Notes under the pieces: model-generated | Databases searched by the model: none | Seen by the model: the letters and a program-made list of their open reading frames with translations, nothing else | Told to the model about the DNA's origin: nothing | NCBI GenBank assembly: GCA_037013685.1 | Contig: CM072905.1 | Span: 7,513,491-7,577,490, forward strand | DNA length: 64,000 nt | Direction: 5' to 3' | Source of the DNA: Acridotheres tristis | Taxonomy: Eukaryota > Chordata > Aves > Passeriformes > Sturnidae | Translations under genes and position numbers: made by a program | Part shown: positions 12,401-25,400 of the stretch, in pieces | How the letters are laid out: every line of letters starts with the position of its first letter | How positions within the stretch are numbered: position 1 is the stretch's first letter

Positions 12401-15400
12401 GAGCTGCTGTCCCCTTCCAGCCCCGGGAGCTCTGTGATACCTGGGCTGTGGTGAGGGGCAAAGCTGGGAGCAGACATTGCTCTGCTGATGGAATCCAGAC
12501 TACAGGCAGTGCTCCAGGAACTGGGAGGAATGTGCTTAAAGAACCAGCCCCTTCTTACATGGGAACAGGGCTCCTCTGCCCTGGGCTCCAAGTCCAACAA
12601 ATGTGGCTTTGTGCAGATTGAGGTGCCACCAGAGCAAACATTCCAGTGGGACCCTGCCCCAAGCCCCCAGCTCCCAGAGGGGACCACAAACCCTGCAGCC
12701 ACTCCAATCTCAGCTCAGCACCCCCATGTGTGGGAGCAGGGAGGTGTGGGGTGCTGGGGGTGGGGACAGCAGCAGCACTGAGGTGATCCTTGGGAAGGGA
12801 ATTTGGGATGAAGACCCTTGGCAGCAGCAGGCAGGGTGGAGGCAATGGGAAAAGCACAACCTCCCCATGACCTTAAATCTTATGACAGTTTTTCTGGTTT
12901 CCTCCCCCAAGAATCCCTACCAACCCACACAATATAAAAACCCCCAAGGATTAGGAAGTCCAAGGGAATAGGAAGAAAGGAGCCCTGGAAGAGGGGCTGG
13001 TGTTGCCCAGGGCTCTCTGTCAGAACAGGGCAGGGCAGGGTGAGACGCTGCTAAGACAACCCTGGAAAACACTTCCAACTCAGACCAACCTGTTCCTGGA
13101 CTGGGAATGTTGCAAAAGCTCCCAGTTCCGTACTGGGATTTGAAGAAACTGAAACCTTATGATACAACTGGGAGAGATGAAGCAAGAGACACTCAGGAAG
13201 CAGATGAGAGATCCAGAACCACAGGACTTCATGAACAAGGCATTAGTCAGCTAGTAAAATTCCCCAGATCCTGACCAGCCTCCGGTGTCACCACCTTTCT
13301 CTTCACCCCCAGTGCCCCCCTGGAGCACAGCCCCTGTCACTGCCAGACCCTTCAGTGGTAAGTAAGGGTGACAGGGCTATTGGGAAACAAGTCCACACTT
13401 CCAAACTGATTCTCTTTGCTGCTCTTTTCCTTCCTAAGCTGGTCTGAGCATGGGGTTGCTCAGGAAAGCCAGTAAGTTAATATATTCATATCATCTCACA
13501 TTTGGTGCCGGGACATGAAGTAAACACCGTCAGGGACTTCGCTCTGGTTCAAAGACGAGCCCTGATTTTTATTCTGATCACATTATCCATGCTCCTTGTA
13601 CAGCTTCATTGATTCATATCTTAAAAAGAAAAGCCTTCAAAACCCATTGTCTGCCCTGTCATTCCAGCCCTGCTCTCAAGGGCCAGGGCAAGAAGCATTA
13701 ACTAATCTGCTCATATTACCTTGCCTTTGAACCAAGCACCTCTCAGCATCACTCAAGAGTGTTTAGAGGTGATATGTTCCCACATGAGGGGCGAGTTTTG
13801 GCTGCCAAGGCCACCCAATGACCTCAGTGCCAAAGTCAATCAATTCCAGAAGAGGTGTTTTGCATTACAGAGGTCACCCAAGTGAGTGCAGAGGCCAGCA
13901 CTCACTCAGGTGCTGACTGATACTCAGCCATTGCTCCCTACACCAGGAGGGCTGCCTTGCACACTCGGGGCTCACAGTTTGATGGTGCCCTGTTTGCTTG
14001 GAGAGAGCTGTGTGGTTATAAACAAGTAGAAGGAGAAAACTCAGGGCCTCAGGCAGCATCTGGGGTGCAAGAACGGGGACTTTGCTGGTGTCAGCCTGGC
14101 TGGGTCTCGGCGAGGGGAGAAGAGTTCACAAGCAGCAATGTCCTCCCAGGGATTACGAAAGCCAGGCTGCTGATTGCCAGGGAAAAGAAGGTCCTTCAGC
14201 CCCTCGGGCTTCAGCTCAGCCAGAAGCTGCAGTTTATTTGGCTCCAGTGACTTCCCAGCATACCGGCCCATGCTCCTGGGGGCTCAGTGTGCTCCAGGGC
14301 TGCTGGCTGGGTCAGGGGCTTGGCCACCCCAGTGCTCCCCAGTGCCTTGCATAAGGCAGCTCCGCACCCTGTGTCCGGCCTGACTTACACTCAGGAAGGA
14401 ATTATTCACTCTTGTCTCCATCTGGCTGCAGGACACACTTGGGATGTTTCTTCCACCACTCCCACAAAGGTTTCCCATCCTGCTGGTGCCAGTAATGAGG
14501 CCAGGTCCATCCCCTTTGCTCCCAGTTGACCTCCAAGTTCAGGAATGGGGACTGTTTACTGGATAGCCTTAGAGGAATTCGGTTTTACTGACATTTCAAG
14601 TGCTGCTTGAGACTTGTTTTCAGGGCTTCGAGTACTTTGAGAGGACATGTCCACCCGGAGAGAATTAACCACAGCTGCTCCAGGCCCCTGCCATGGCTGG
14701 ACTTCTGGGGTATCTCTGGCCCTGGCTGGATGGGGTTGGAAAGCCAGGCTTCCTGGAAAGCTCAGTTCTGCTTTCTTTCAGACAAAACCACTTAATGAAC
14801 CCAGACTCATCTAGGTTGCTTGGATTTGGTTCTGGTTTCAAAATCCTTTTGCAGAAGGAAGCTGTTTTCTGTCTGAGTTATGGGAATGCCCAGATTAGGG
14901 CTTTTCTCAGCTGTCCTGCTGAGGCCAATGTCCATCCCATGTCAGGCCCTGTCTCATGCCCAGAGGACAAAATGGAGCTGGGCATGGGGAGAACCCTCAG
15001 GGTTGTGTAAACAGCCCCAAAGGGAGACACATTCCAACTTTGATGAGCACCAGTGTTAGACTCCTTGGATCAGAGCCCATTGCCATGGTGTCCACATGGG
15101 ACAGGCAGTGCTGGGGGTGAGGGAAGAGAGCATTCACTGGAGGAGCCTCATGGCAAAACCCCACAGCTAGAGTCGGCAGCTCCCTGCCTGCTCCAGGGCT
15201 CTTCTCCAGGTCAGCACCATCACCACCATCAAGCCCACCCACACATCTGCATGGCACACACAGCTGTCTTCCCCCTGCCCCTCCTGCACAGACGCTTCCC
15301 AGATGTTCTCTTTAACCTAAACCCACAGAGTCACTCCAGAACATGTTCTGCTTTGTAAAGGGCTGAGCTGGGACAGGATGTGTGAAGGCGATTCACTGCC

Positions 15401-15654
15401 CACGGAGCTTAGGGTGGAGGGAAAGGCTTCCTTGGCAGGAGAATGGGCAAGGAGATCTGGGGGAGAGCACAGGGCCAGAGCAGCTCTGTGAAGAAAGGGG
15501 TGTGTGCTGCTGAGCCATGGGAGAGCAGGCAGGAGGAGGCAAACCGAGCCCGGATGAGGGAAGGATGCAGACAAGGTCTTGGGATCAGCTGGCTGAGACG
15601 AGCCTATGGGGAATTACAGGCAGGTCTGAGCCTGTCAGATTAGTGGAGCCAGGA

Positions 15655-15790
15655 ACGGGGGGAGCAGGCTGAGGCAGGTGTGCCAGGAGGAGAGATGGAG
15701 GAGCTGGAGGGAAAGAGAGGAGTAGGGGAAGGTGGGCACAGAGAAGAGGGAGGCACATGGGAAAGGGGGGAGAAGAGGGGAGTACCCAGC
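15655..15790 (+). repeat. Polypurine-biased tract
   Basis: The plus strand is overwhelmingly A and G for roughly 130 bp (for example 'agagaggagtaggggaaggt' near 15713), with only scattered pyrimidines. Such tracts can form triplex or G-rich structures. No gene is associated with it, although it lies about 450 bp upstream of PRCD. Confidence 0.6.
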
Positions 15791-16026
15791 CCTGGCGGTG
15801 TGGGGCTGGTGGGCGCAGGAACACATGGGAGGGCCATGAGGTGGGAACTGGCCTGGTCCATGACATGTCACCCCCAGCACCCACCTGGCCAAGGTGCAGG
15901 GCTGGGGCCTGCCAGGGCAGGAGCACCACACACCAAAACCAATTAAATGCTCAAGGGGTCACTGACCAGCTCTGGAGCTCCCTCCCATCCAGAGGTCAGA
16001 GGAGAGCGTCCTCATTTGCTGCTTCT

Positions 16027-16032
16027 TATATA
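16027..16032 (+). promoter_or_regulatory. PRCD: Candidate TATA box for PRCD
   Basis: The hexamer TATATA within CTTATATACA lies about 185 bp upstream of the PRCD start codon, a distance compatible with a start site near 16055 and an ordinary 5' UTR. I did not see a clear photoreceptor CRX (TAATCC) site next to it. Support is positional only. Confidence 0.3.
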
Positions 16033-16212
16033 CATCTGATCCTGCTTTAATTCCTCCTAAGACCTTCCCTGAGAGCTTTCAGGTGGCTGCTGAGGAGATG
16101 TGCCCATGAGCTGGGGTGACAGGCCAGCCAGGCACGGGTGACAGCTGGGCCGAGCAGTGCCTCCAGAGGGATGTGAAGGGCTGTGGGCACTGGTGGTGAT
16201 GGAGGAAGCGCC

Positions 16213-16286
16213 ATGTGCACCACCATCCTGATCCTGGGTCCACTGGTCCTCCTGCTGCGGCGCCGCTTCTGCAACAAAGTCGAACC
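16213..16286 (+). CDS. PRCD: PRCD, coding exon 1 (photoreceptor disc component)
   Basis: PRCD is a very small membrane protein of rod and cone outer segment discs; mutations cause progressive rod-cone degeneration in dogs and people. This exon encodes 24 codons plus two bases: MCTTILILGPLVLLLRRRFC, then NKVEP. The family hallmarks are visible. Cys2 follows the start Met and is the known palmitoylation site. Next come a hydrophobic segment at residues 4-15, three arginines at 16-18 and an F-x-N-x-V-x-P tail. The exon ends GAACC|GTACGT in phase 2, a good donor. The gene lies between CYGB and the snoRNA host in the plus orientation, as I recall for human. An in-frame ATG 30 bp upstream is rejected because Cys2 must follow the start. 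Confidence 0.9.
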
Positions 16287-17888
16287 GTACGTCCTCTCCT
16301 GTCCCCCTCCTGTCCCCTCGGGGCTCTGGGGCTGGGGATGGCAGGGTGAGGGGAGGCCCTGGGGTGGAGGATCTCACTCCTCAACCTATGCATGTTCATG
16401 GAGGTGTTTGGGTTCCTTCTGGTTTTGGTTCTCTGGATGACACAGGAGACATTCGCTCGAGCTGGGTAGAGAGGAGCCTTCTGTGCTGTCACCTCCTCTC
16501 CGATGCACCAGTGCCAGTAAGGAGGAAATGAAGGACTGGTCCTCCTGTTTGTCTGGTGCAAAGGGCCAGGGATGAACCACTGGGATGCTTTTACAAGCAC
16601 TGATCAAGGTGTTTCCCAAATGGAGCAGTCCTGCAGCCTGGCTGCCTGACTGTCTTCATGCCTCGGCTTGGGAGGAGATTGAGCAGTGATTTCAGCTTTG
16701 GGGACATCACCAGGCTGATACTGATACTCAACGGGTGTTAAACAGCCCTGGGGAGGTCCTGCTCCATCCTTATGGCTCCAGGAGGTTGGGTGAGTGTCTG
16801 GCCGTGTGGAATGTTTGAGAGCATCAGCTAAACGTTGGCTCTGCAAAGAGCCAGCAGCCACCACCCGCACCCTGTTGCGCTGTGCTCCGTGTTCACATAC
16901 ACGCTCACACTCATCCTGGCTCCAAGGCGAAGGCAGGGAGCAGATGGGAAGGGACTTGCTGCAGTCCCACACCGAGGCAATGACAAAGCTGCGACAGGAG
17001 GGCAGGGTCACCTCCTGCTCGGTGCATCCCCGCTGCGCCACGGGCACGGTGCCGGCGGCTGCGGCTTCCACTACCTGCGGCTCCCCATGTCTTTTGGGAG
17101 GAAGTCTCGTTCCTGCTCAGCACCGAGCTGAGCTTGGCTTCAGCTCGGTGGCAGGGGGGCCGCGCTCACGGCGAGCCCGAGCATCGCTGTGCAGCCGCCT
17201 GCTCCAACAGCAGGCTCAGCTCAGGAGGTTTCCGCTGGAGACGCACAAATCTATTTACCAGTGGAGACTGGAGACATCTGAAAGTGGGGAGGTCAAATTG
17301 GCACTTAATGAGCTGATTAAGTCAGGGGAGGGAGAAACAAGACTCAAAGCAGGGAAGGCATCTCCTGGCCTCTGTGCCCCTGGCTGTCCTGTGCTACCTG
17401 CACAGGCTGAATTAAACACTCATTAAGTGTTTGAGCAAATGAGCTGCAGAGGTGGGGGTTTCTGGGAAAAGGCTACAGGGGCGACTGGCAAGGCTGGCAG
17501 ACTGCAGGTCCATCCCTTGGGAAGCTGCAGGGGGAATGGGCAGGTACATAGCTGGGGGACAAGTCACCTGGAATGATGGCACCATAGCTGGCAGTGTGCA
17601 GACAACCCAGTGCTCCAGCCCTGGACAGGCAGATCCAGCTGCAGCACAAGCCCTGCCCAGGGGAGCAGTGTGCAGTGTCAGCTCCTTAGCAGCAAGCAGT
17701 GAATAAAGCACAAATCTGTGCACAGGGTGATAGGAAGGAGCCTGGAGCTCTAAAAGCTGGGGCTGGGACAAGCATGGTGCTGCCCTGGCTATTTCCACTT
17801 GACACTCCTTCCACCACATTTAAACTGGGGGCCTGTAGCCTGGTCAGTCCTTTCACCCAACTGGCTTCATCATCCCCACCACAACCAT

Positions 17889-17911
17889 CAGCAGCAGCAG
17901 CAGCAGCAGCA
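17889..17911. repeat. (CAG)n trinucleotide microsatellite
   Basis: Seven CAG units plus a partial unit are seen. The tract lies in PRCD intron 1 and is not coding in any supported gene. Confidence 0.9.
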
Positions 17912-20900
17912 CAGAAGAAAGAGAGAATGTGGCTGGTGCCAGCACCAGCAGGAAAAAGCTGGGATGAGCACAAGAGCTCCCATCATGGCATGGACTTGGG
18001 AGCATGAGGGAGATTCAGAGCTGGATGGCCAGGAAAAATTTCCTTCAAGTCCTGCTGCAGTCTTCAGACAGGCACCTGGTCTGGTTGCAGCCCATAGAAA
18101 AGCTGTACACTCCTAGATTAGTTCTTTTGCTAATAAAAAGTTTACTCTCACCATTAAAGACCAGTGGCTTTTAACAACTTTTCTACTTGATCTATTTTGG
18201 ACATTCATCTACTCACCTTGCTTGGTGCTAGCATAAATCAGAGCTGTTCCACTGACGGCTTTACAGCAAGAGAGATTCTGTTTACAGACTTTCATGTCCT
18301 GGGAAAGAAAAGCAGCAGAAGCAAGAGAAAAATGTGCTGCTGGGGAGAAGTGGTGCAGGAGACCAAGGCATAGTGGATCATGTGAAGGGCAGGCAGCATC
18401 CTCAAGACCAGGAACAGACCCAGGCACCAGAGCCCCACTGCTGTGTTGGTCCAACTGGATTTTGGCCAACTAGACAACCAGGCTTAGGCTGCTCAGGCAC
18501 CAGGACCCCAAACAGCAACAAAGACCAGGATTTTCCATATGTGCACTGCTCTGGATGACTGCTGGATTAAAGACATCCCTGAGAAATAGCACATGTAAAG
18601 AAAAAGTCAGGAGCCCACATGTTCCATGGGATAAACCTGGCTCGGTGAAGGATCAACCCTCTGCCTCTGACGTCCTCGTGTGCAAAGGACACAAATGAAC
18701 AGCACAGGCAAGATCAGATTATGTGAAATCCCCTGCTCACTTGACCTCCTTCACGTCCCTGTCTTCTATTTATATACCTTGGGGCTGCCAGGAATGGCAC
18801 AGGTTGTTCTTGGCCCACCCTCACAGAGCTGGGGGGCTCAGCCATGGGATTAGCCATGGGAGCTGGCTGCCACCATCTCAAACAGAGAGGTTTGAAGGCA
18901 TTTCTCCCAGCATCCCAGCTGTGGGATCTGTTATCCCCACCCCTTCCCAGAGTTGAAAAGCAAACTGGAACACTATCCTGAACTAACCTGCTGTCAAGAG
19001 ACAGGAAGGTCAAGAGGGACTCCTTGGGCTCCAGTGCTTAGATTTTCTCAACAAGCAGTGATTTATTCTTTGTTTTGTGTGATATTTAACGAGTAGGTCC
19101 TGGCTAGAGGCCAGGGCTGGCTATGGATGTCTGCTCTGTTTGCCTTTCTCATGTTCTTCCTCTCCAGTCTCTTCCTGGCAGGAGCTGCTCACTGTCTGCT
19201 CCTGGGTTTGGGGAGGCAGAGATGCTGATGGCATGGAACACAGGGTTTGGTCTTGGTGCTGGTCCAGCACGGGGGATGCAGGGGACTGAGCACCCGAGGG
19301 AGTACAGGAGCACCCAGGAGGGCACAGGTCACACAAAGGACCCAGCTGGAAAGAGCCTGTCTGTGAGATGTCCTCCATGGAGAGCTCTTGGAGAGGTCTC
19401 AGGCTTGGTGAGGCAGTGCTGGACTATGACAAAGCAAAGGAGGTGCTTTGGGAAGTGAGAAGTGGGTTTGCTTTATTGTCGTTTTTTGAGTCCCCTCCCA
19501 AAAGGCTGGACATGAATCCCCTGGGCCCCAGAGGGTTGTTTTCCTGGGACTGGGAGCCAGGGCCATGGAGAGAGGGAGTGTTTCGTGCCTGTGCTGATTT
19601 CCCCCAGAACACTCTTGTTGTACCCCACGCTGTGCTGCAAGACAAGAACAGACCCTCTGCACTTGAGGCTGGGGAAAGCAGAGCCAGTAGCCTGGCATCA
19701 TCTAGATTAACCTTCCAGCTTATTTCCTTCTGGGAAGCAGGACATGACCTCCTCATTTCCACTGGCCAGGCACGGCTGGCAGCCAGCAGCGGTGGCACAC
19801 GGCTCTGCTTCTCCAGGCTGGAGCAATCAGAGCGCAGCAGGCAGGCACAGACGAGTGTCAGCCGAATTTCTGTACACTTTCAATACGTTAGCAAGGCCAC
19901 AAACACAGCCCCAAAGTGCTGCAGGCACAGGCGAGCTGATAAATAACCCCCAAACCCACCAGCAAGGGAACACCCCTCTTCTTTCCACAGGAGACAGGGC
20001 TCAGCATTGCTTTCCCCCATATGTGCACAGCAGCTGAGCAGATCCACTCTCTCCCTGGCTGTTTTCAATCCAGTACCAGAAGGGTCAATTCTGTGCCACT
20101 TCTGCGGAGTCATTATCCTGTTGGTTATATAAATGTCTGGGCATGCACAAAAGGCACTGCTGATACAGTGGCTCTGACACCAACTCTCTCCAACACCTGC
20201 TTTTCAGCTGGGGAGAGAGCTGAGCACAAGAACATCTCGAGAGCTGTCACACAGAAGGCTGCTGTCTTTCAGGCTGAATGGAGGTCTAAATAGCTCTCAC
20301 TTCTGCTTTAGAATCTCATTTCTAAATGCAATTAATACTGGCACATGCATAATGAGAGACTGACGAGTGAATACAGACTCTGGCAATAAAGAAGCCAGCC
20401 CCAAGTGCTATGTAAATATTACAAATCCTCCCAGGGAGCTGACCTGGGGAAGACAGCTCTCTGATGATTAAACCCCAGTGACAATACGACTGCATTCCTA
20501 CATCTGTCACAATACTACCTGCTGATACATAATGAGCCACGCTAAAAGAACTTGCTCTTGCTGCTCTTCAGTGCAGATAAAATGTCTATTTGTAGAATGT
20601 AATTAATCTCTTCTTCAAAATCAGGAACCTTAGTGTCCTTGGTAACAACATGCCAGTGACTCAGAGAGAGTCTCTGGCTTTTCCTTCTGATTTTGGAGCA
20701 AGTTACTGAAAGTCACCCCAAATTCTAGCACTGCAAAGGAGCACAAGTGCAAAAGCCAATGATATTTGGAGGTAGGGATAGGTTTTACCCACCTTGCTGG
20801 TCTCTGCAGGGCAGCTTGAGGCGGTCCCATTTCGGCCATGTTCCCTGTGATGAGACAAGCTCTGTCCCAAGATCCAGTCCCCAACCCATTGAGAACAAAT

Positions 20901-21021
20901 TCCCTTGTACCATGGGGTATAACAGGGCAGAGAAAAAACTGTCCGAAGAGCAGGGGCACAATCACAGGATGAAGCTGCTCCCTCTTTTGCCTGGTTTCCC
21001 CAGCAGTAAGTGCTGTGTGCT

Positions 21022-21041
21022 CTGTGTGTGTGTGTGTGTGT
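21022..21041. repeat. (GT)n microsatellite
   Basis: A pure GT tract of about ten units lies in PRCD intron 1, about 740 bp before the proposed last exon. Confidence 0.9.
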
Positions 21042-21780
21042 CCATGCCTGCTCCCCCAGATGGCTCTCAAGCCTGCTGGCTTATTTCAGCCAAGTTTGGC
21101 AGGGGATGGAAGTTCAAAGACATCCAGCCTCTACCAGGTAGCAAACATGCAAAGCCATGAGCACCAGTGTGGCAGAGGGATGCAGGGAAGTGCTGCTGGC
21201 AGATCCCCTGGTCCCTCTGAGGGTTGTGCTTGAGCATAGCCTGCTCCTCCTGCCCTTCCCAGGCTGGCTGAGATTTGTGCTGAAAAGGCAAAGTTGCAGC
21301 AAAGTAGCCAGGGGCCATATCTGCTTTCTATGAATTTCAGTGGGAAGAACCAGTGCTGGATGTTGCTCACTGACCCAGTTCCAAATCCCAGGGGAAGCAT
21401 GGGCCGTGATACGGGGACAGCTGCTTGGAGAGTGGGTGATGGAAGACTTGCATGATTTATTTATTTCCTGGGAAATAAAAAGGAAGAAGAAAAGAATTGT
21501 TGGATAAAATCAGCATATTCCAGGCTAAACTGTGCTGCAGCAATTCCTTGTGGGACTGGAGCTGAGCTGCTTGGTGCCCTGTAAGGGAGATTCGTTCCTG
21601 CTGCTGCACAATGCTCTGCAGAGCTGGGGGCATGTGGGGAAAAGAAGGGTTTGCTGTTACTGAGGGCTCTGCTCTTCAGTGCAAAAATGCCCTTTTACTG
21701 GAGCAAGTATCACTTCCCTTTAGACAGGGGCTGCAATCAGCACCACTGCCCACAGCTCACCCCATCTCCTCTGTCCCCAG

Positions 21781-21841
21781 GTACTCCGAGGGAGAGGAAG
21801 AGATCAGGAGAGAGGCTGGCTCTGACCCTCACACCACGTAA
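21781..21841 (+). CDS. PRCD: PRCD, probable last coding exon
   Basis: After a strong acceptor, one base completes the split proline codon left by exon 1. Nineteen codons follow, YSEGEEEIRREAGSDPHTT, then TAA. The joined product has 44 residues, against 54 in human PRCD as I recall it. An acidic, charged, unstructured tail after the VEP junction fits the family, where only the N-terminal half is well conserved. Phase match, acceptor quality and a sensible stop are the evidence; there is no strong residue-level similarity to the mammalian tail. The 5.5 kb intron is long for so small a gene. A different last exon remains possible. Confidence 0.6.
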
Positions 21842-22254
21842 CAGCACTTTGGAGAAAAGACCAGGCGGGATGCAGCAGTTATCTGGGATGATGCAGCTCT
21901 GAGGAAACTGGGGGAAGGACGTGCAAAAAACCTGGTCTTCACCTTCAAGTATTTCAATGGTGATTTTTTTTGTGTTTCACCCGGGATTTTATTGGTTTTC
22001 CTGCCTATTGGTGAGGCTGTGAAGTCTCAAGAAAAGTGTCTTGCTCTGGAGAAAGGAAGTTAAAGCTGGAATGGCTGGATTGGAAGGGAAAACCCCATTT
22101 TTTCCATTACTTTCAGTAGCATTTCAGTTCCCAGGGGAAGGCATGCCCAGCTGTTTCTCTGTGGCCTCCCACCTGCTGCCTGGATGCTAGGAGCATCTCG
22201 TAGGGACAGAAAGGCAGCAGAGCCAGTGGTGATCCAGCTGGGATGGGGTGCAAG

Positions 22255-22414
22255 GGGTGGGTGCAGGTTGCCCAGAGAGGATGTGGATGCCACACCCCTG
22301 AAAGTGTTGATGAATGGGTTGGATGGTGCTTTGAGGAACCTGGTCTAGTAGAAGAGGGTTGGAACAAGATGGTCTTTGAAGTCCCTTCCAGCCTCAACCA
22401 TACTGTGATTCTAT
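22255..22414 (+). mobile_element. CR1 LINE 3' end fragment
   Basis: The plus strand reads like a CR1 3' tail: 'ggttgcccagagaggatgtg', then 'ggttggatggtgctttgagg', 'aacctggtctagtagaag', 'ggtctttgaagtcccttcca', ending in GTGATTCTATG, the usual 3' octamer type of avian CR1. It is 5'-truncated, as most copies are. If the proposed PRCD exon 2 is right, this copy may sit in the PRCD 3' UTR. Confidence 0.9.
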
Positions 22415-25400
22415 GTGGGATTTGGGACTTTGTGTCCTGCTCAGTGACCCCAGGGAGTGAGGACTGGCTCTGGGGTGTTCCTGTGCAGCTCCCAGCAAAG
22501 GTTGGGTCACTCACACACCGCAGCCTTGGCTCTGGGAGGGAATATTTGGCATCAAGGGTAAGGGGACACTGGGTTGGACTATGGGGAGAAACTGGGGTCA
22601 TAGCTGTCTTTCCTAATCCCCCCTGGGCACTGCTGAATGCCCAGGGCACGTCGGAGACTCACCATGCCCTGCGTTTCCTTTGGCAGATCCCCCAAGGCTT
22701 CTAACCTTGTCTGTCCCAGCTCTCAACAAACAATTAACCACAATTCACCAATTAACCATGACTCCTTCTCGTCCTGCAGCTCCCCTGCGCTCTGCAGCCG
22801 GCACTGAGCACATCTCAGCCTTGGCACCTGCTGAAACCCTCGGCAAAACAACCCATGACAGCAACAAACCCACACCACCCAGCTGCCGTCCCACAGCTCA
22901 GAGAGGACCAGGCTCTGGGCTAAACACTGGGGCAGGAAGGAAATTTGCCTGCGTGAGGCTGAGCCCTGGGTCGTGGCCAGCAGCCCCAGCTGCAGGCACG
23001 GAGGGATCGGGGGTCCTGCTCCCAGCCATGGGGTTCTCACGTGCTCCACAGCTTTCCCATGGATGTAAATCCATTAATAAAAGATCAGTTTGCAGACACA
23101 GCTCGCTGTAGATGACAGCACTAGAGGCACATTGGCTTCTCCTAAGCACCAGTCTCGTGCTGGGTTTGTTTGGTCCATTTGTGGCAGGGGAAGAGTTGCT
23201 TTCAGCATTCAGAGATGACTTGTGTCTGGGAGAAGTAGTGGGGTGAGATATATTTTTGGCTCTATTTAGCCACAAAAATTTGGGTTTAGAATAAAGAGAA
23301 ATATTCCTGTTTGCTGCCAAACTGAGGCAGACGATTTCTTGTGTAAGCCTTCGTTTGTTTGAGGACTCGGTGTCCTGTTGTAAAAATAAATGCTCTGATG
23401 GGAAATGTCTATCAGGGTGTGCTGGTCAGTCATTGGGAGGGGTGGGCTCGCAAACATCAGCTTCAACCCAACTGCAAAAGCAGCTCCCAAAGCTTTTGCA
23501 AATAGATATTAGACAGAAGGAGACAAATCTTTGGTTTTTTGGTGAATGAAGCAGTCACAAGCTGAATCTTTTCCATGGACACAGTTGTGCTGGCCTCACC
23601 ATGGCTGGCATTAATTTTCAGTGCCAAATATACTCAGTTTGCACCCAAACCAGGCTGTTTGCTCCTTCTGAGAGCCACAGGAATGGGGAAAGGAAGGAGA
23701 GAGGCTGATGGTGGGGAAGAAACCTGGGATGTGTCTCCTGCCCAGGATGTTCCTGGCTGATGTCAGCACCCTCTCCCCATCCTGTGGTTGTAGAGTCACC
23801 TCCCTGCCTCAGAGGTAAGGCCAGACATAGGACAAGAGCTCCCAGCAGCTTGGTTCTCCATACCAAGAATTTCACAAATGTCTGTAGAGTTTTCCTAATA
23901 GATTTTTTTCCCCTGTAAGTTTTTAAACTAAGCTTCTTCAACCTCAATGCATGTTAAAATTTTTTCTTTTCTTCTTTTTGGCAAAAGAAGTATTATGATC
24001 AGGAGGAATAAAACTGGTTTTACCTGGAGCTACCTTCATTTTATAGCAGATTAAAAGTAAGATACAGAGTCAATAATGCCAGGAAGGGGGGGTCAGGGGA
24101 TGAATATAATGCTGTGCTGAAGGCAGCACAGAAAAGATTGGAATCTGAAAAGACAAAGGCTTACCAAGATTGAGCCTCAAAAGCAGATTCAGCTTCTCTG
24201 ATGATATGAATCACCTGGATTCCCCTGACATAGTGGTATTGCTGTAGAATGGCTTTTATGTATTGATTTAAGGCAAAATAAAGGTCAAGGGCTTAGCTGA
24301 GAGGTGCTGTTCAGTCTTGGTGGGCAGAAATGAGCAACAAAGAGGATCTGCAAGGTCAGAAACAGGATTGAGAGGAGCCTCAAGAATGATGGGTACATGC
24401 TGGGGCTATGACACCCCCCAAGACTGGGGCAGAGCCTCACTGAGGGGAGCCCACTGGAGCAGGGTTAACCCAGACACATTCTGGGATCAGAGAAAATCCA
24501 GATTTCAGTCTGGACCTTTCCATCAATAACTCCGACCTTTCTCCCCATCTGGATTAGCACTCAAAAACTCCCAGAAAGGACAACATGGGGCCAGATGGAA
24601 ATGGTGCCTGCAAATGTCACAGTGCTGCTGGGACAGGGTCACTGCCCTGCAAACCTGGGTGTGCAAACAGGGCTTGCTAAATCAGCTGCAAGGGACTGGT
24701 GTCGATTTGGGGGATAAAGGTTTCCTGAGCTATGGAAAGGCCAGCTCTCTGCCTGGGGACCTCTGAGAGGGTGGATTTGGTGAGAAATGTTCTTTATTTA
24801 CTCAGCCAGTGGCTGAGCTCAGAGCGGGTGAGTGCCTGTAGCCAGCGGCTGGCGAGGCTTGCTGGCCATGGAGAGGTGTTTGCTGCTTGCACCGAGATTT
24901 GGGATGGTCCCTTGGTGGGTGGGAGTGGGAATTCACTTAATTTGTTCATTGTGTCCTCTCTGCTGGCCAAAACCACCCTCCATTTCATGAGAAACACAGA
25001 ACTGGTGGTGGCAGCCCTCACAGGTCAGGAATGGTGTCACCAGTGTTTTTCTGAGGGATGCTGATGGACACGGTCCCCCCATCGTGGTCCCACTGTTGTG
25101 ATCCCACTGAGGAGATGTTATTTGTTCTAGGAGGAAGGAAGGATTGTGACATCTCTGCTCTTCTTCTTTCCAATACAGCTTGGGAAAAACTAAAAAAGGG
25201 AAGTGAAACACTGAGTGGGCTAGCCCCAGCTGGGGAGTGGAGGTGGTGTGGGACCAGCAGTCCCACACATTCTGGAGGAGAGGGTGGAGCTGTGGGGCCT
25301 TGCTGGGCCCAGCTCCCCGGGGTTTATCGGGCTGTCTGTTTTCATCATTTCTCTCTGAGAAGGGAAGTGGACCACACAGCAGCAGAAAGTCCTGGAAATC

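Larger units (their letters stand above)
16287..21780 (+). other. PRCD: PRCD intron 1
   Basis: The intron runs from the GTACGT donor to a pyrimidine-rich acceptor, 'cccatctcctctgtccccag'. It carries a (CAG)7 tract at 17889-17911 and a GT tract at 21022-21041. I saw no further exon-like sequence with family similarity, but the PRCD tail is so short and variable that an alternative exon could be missed. Confidence 0.55.

Noticed and set aside
13498..13530. Sequence 'catttggtgccgggacatga' resembling an LTR end plus a retroviral primer-binding site
   Set aside because: Only the first eight bases fit a TGGTGCCG-type tRNA primer site. I found no matching LTR pair, target duplication or gag/pol-like frame nearby, so an endogenous retrovirus cannot be supported.
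16287..16440. Read-through of PRCD exon 1 into a longer frame
   Set aside because: A good GTACGT donor lies exactly where the conserved segment stops, and the read-through residues show no PRCD features.
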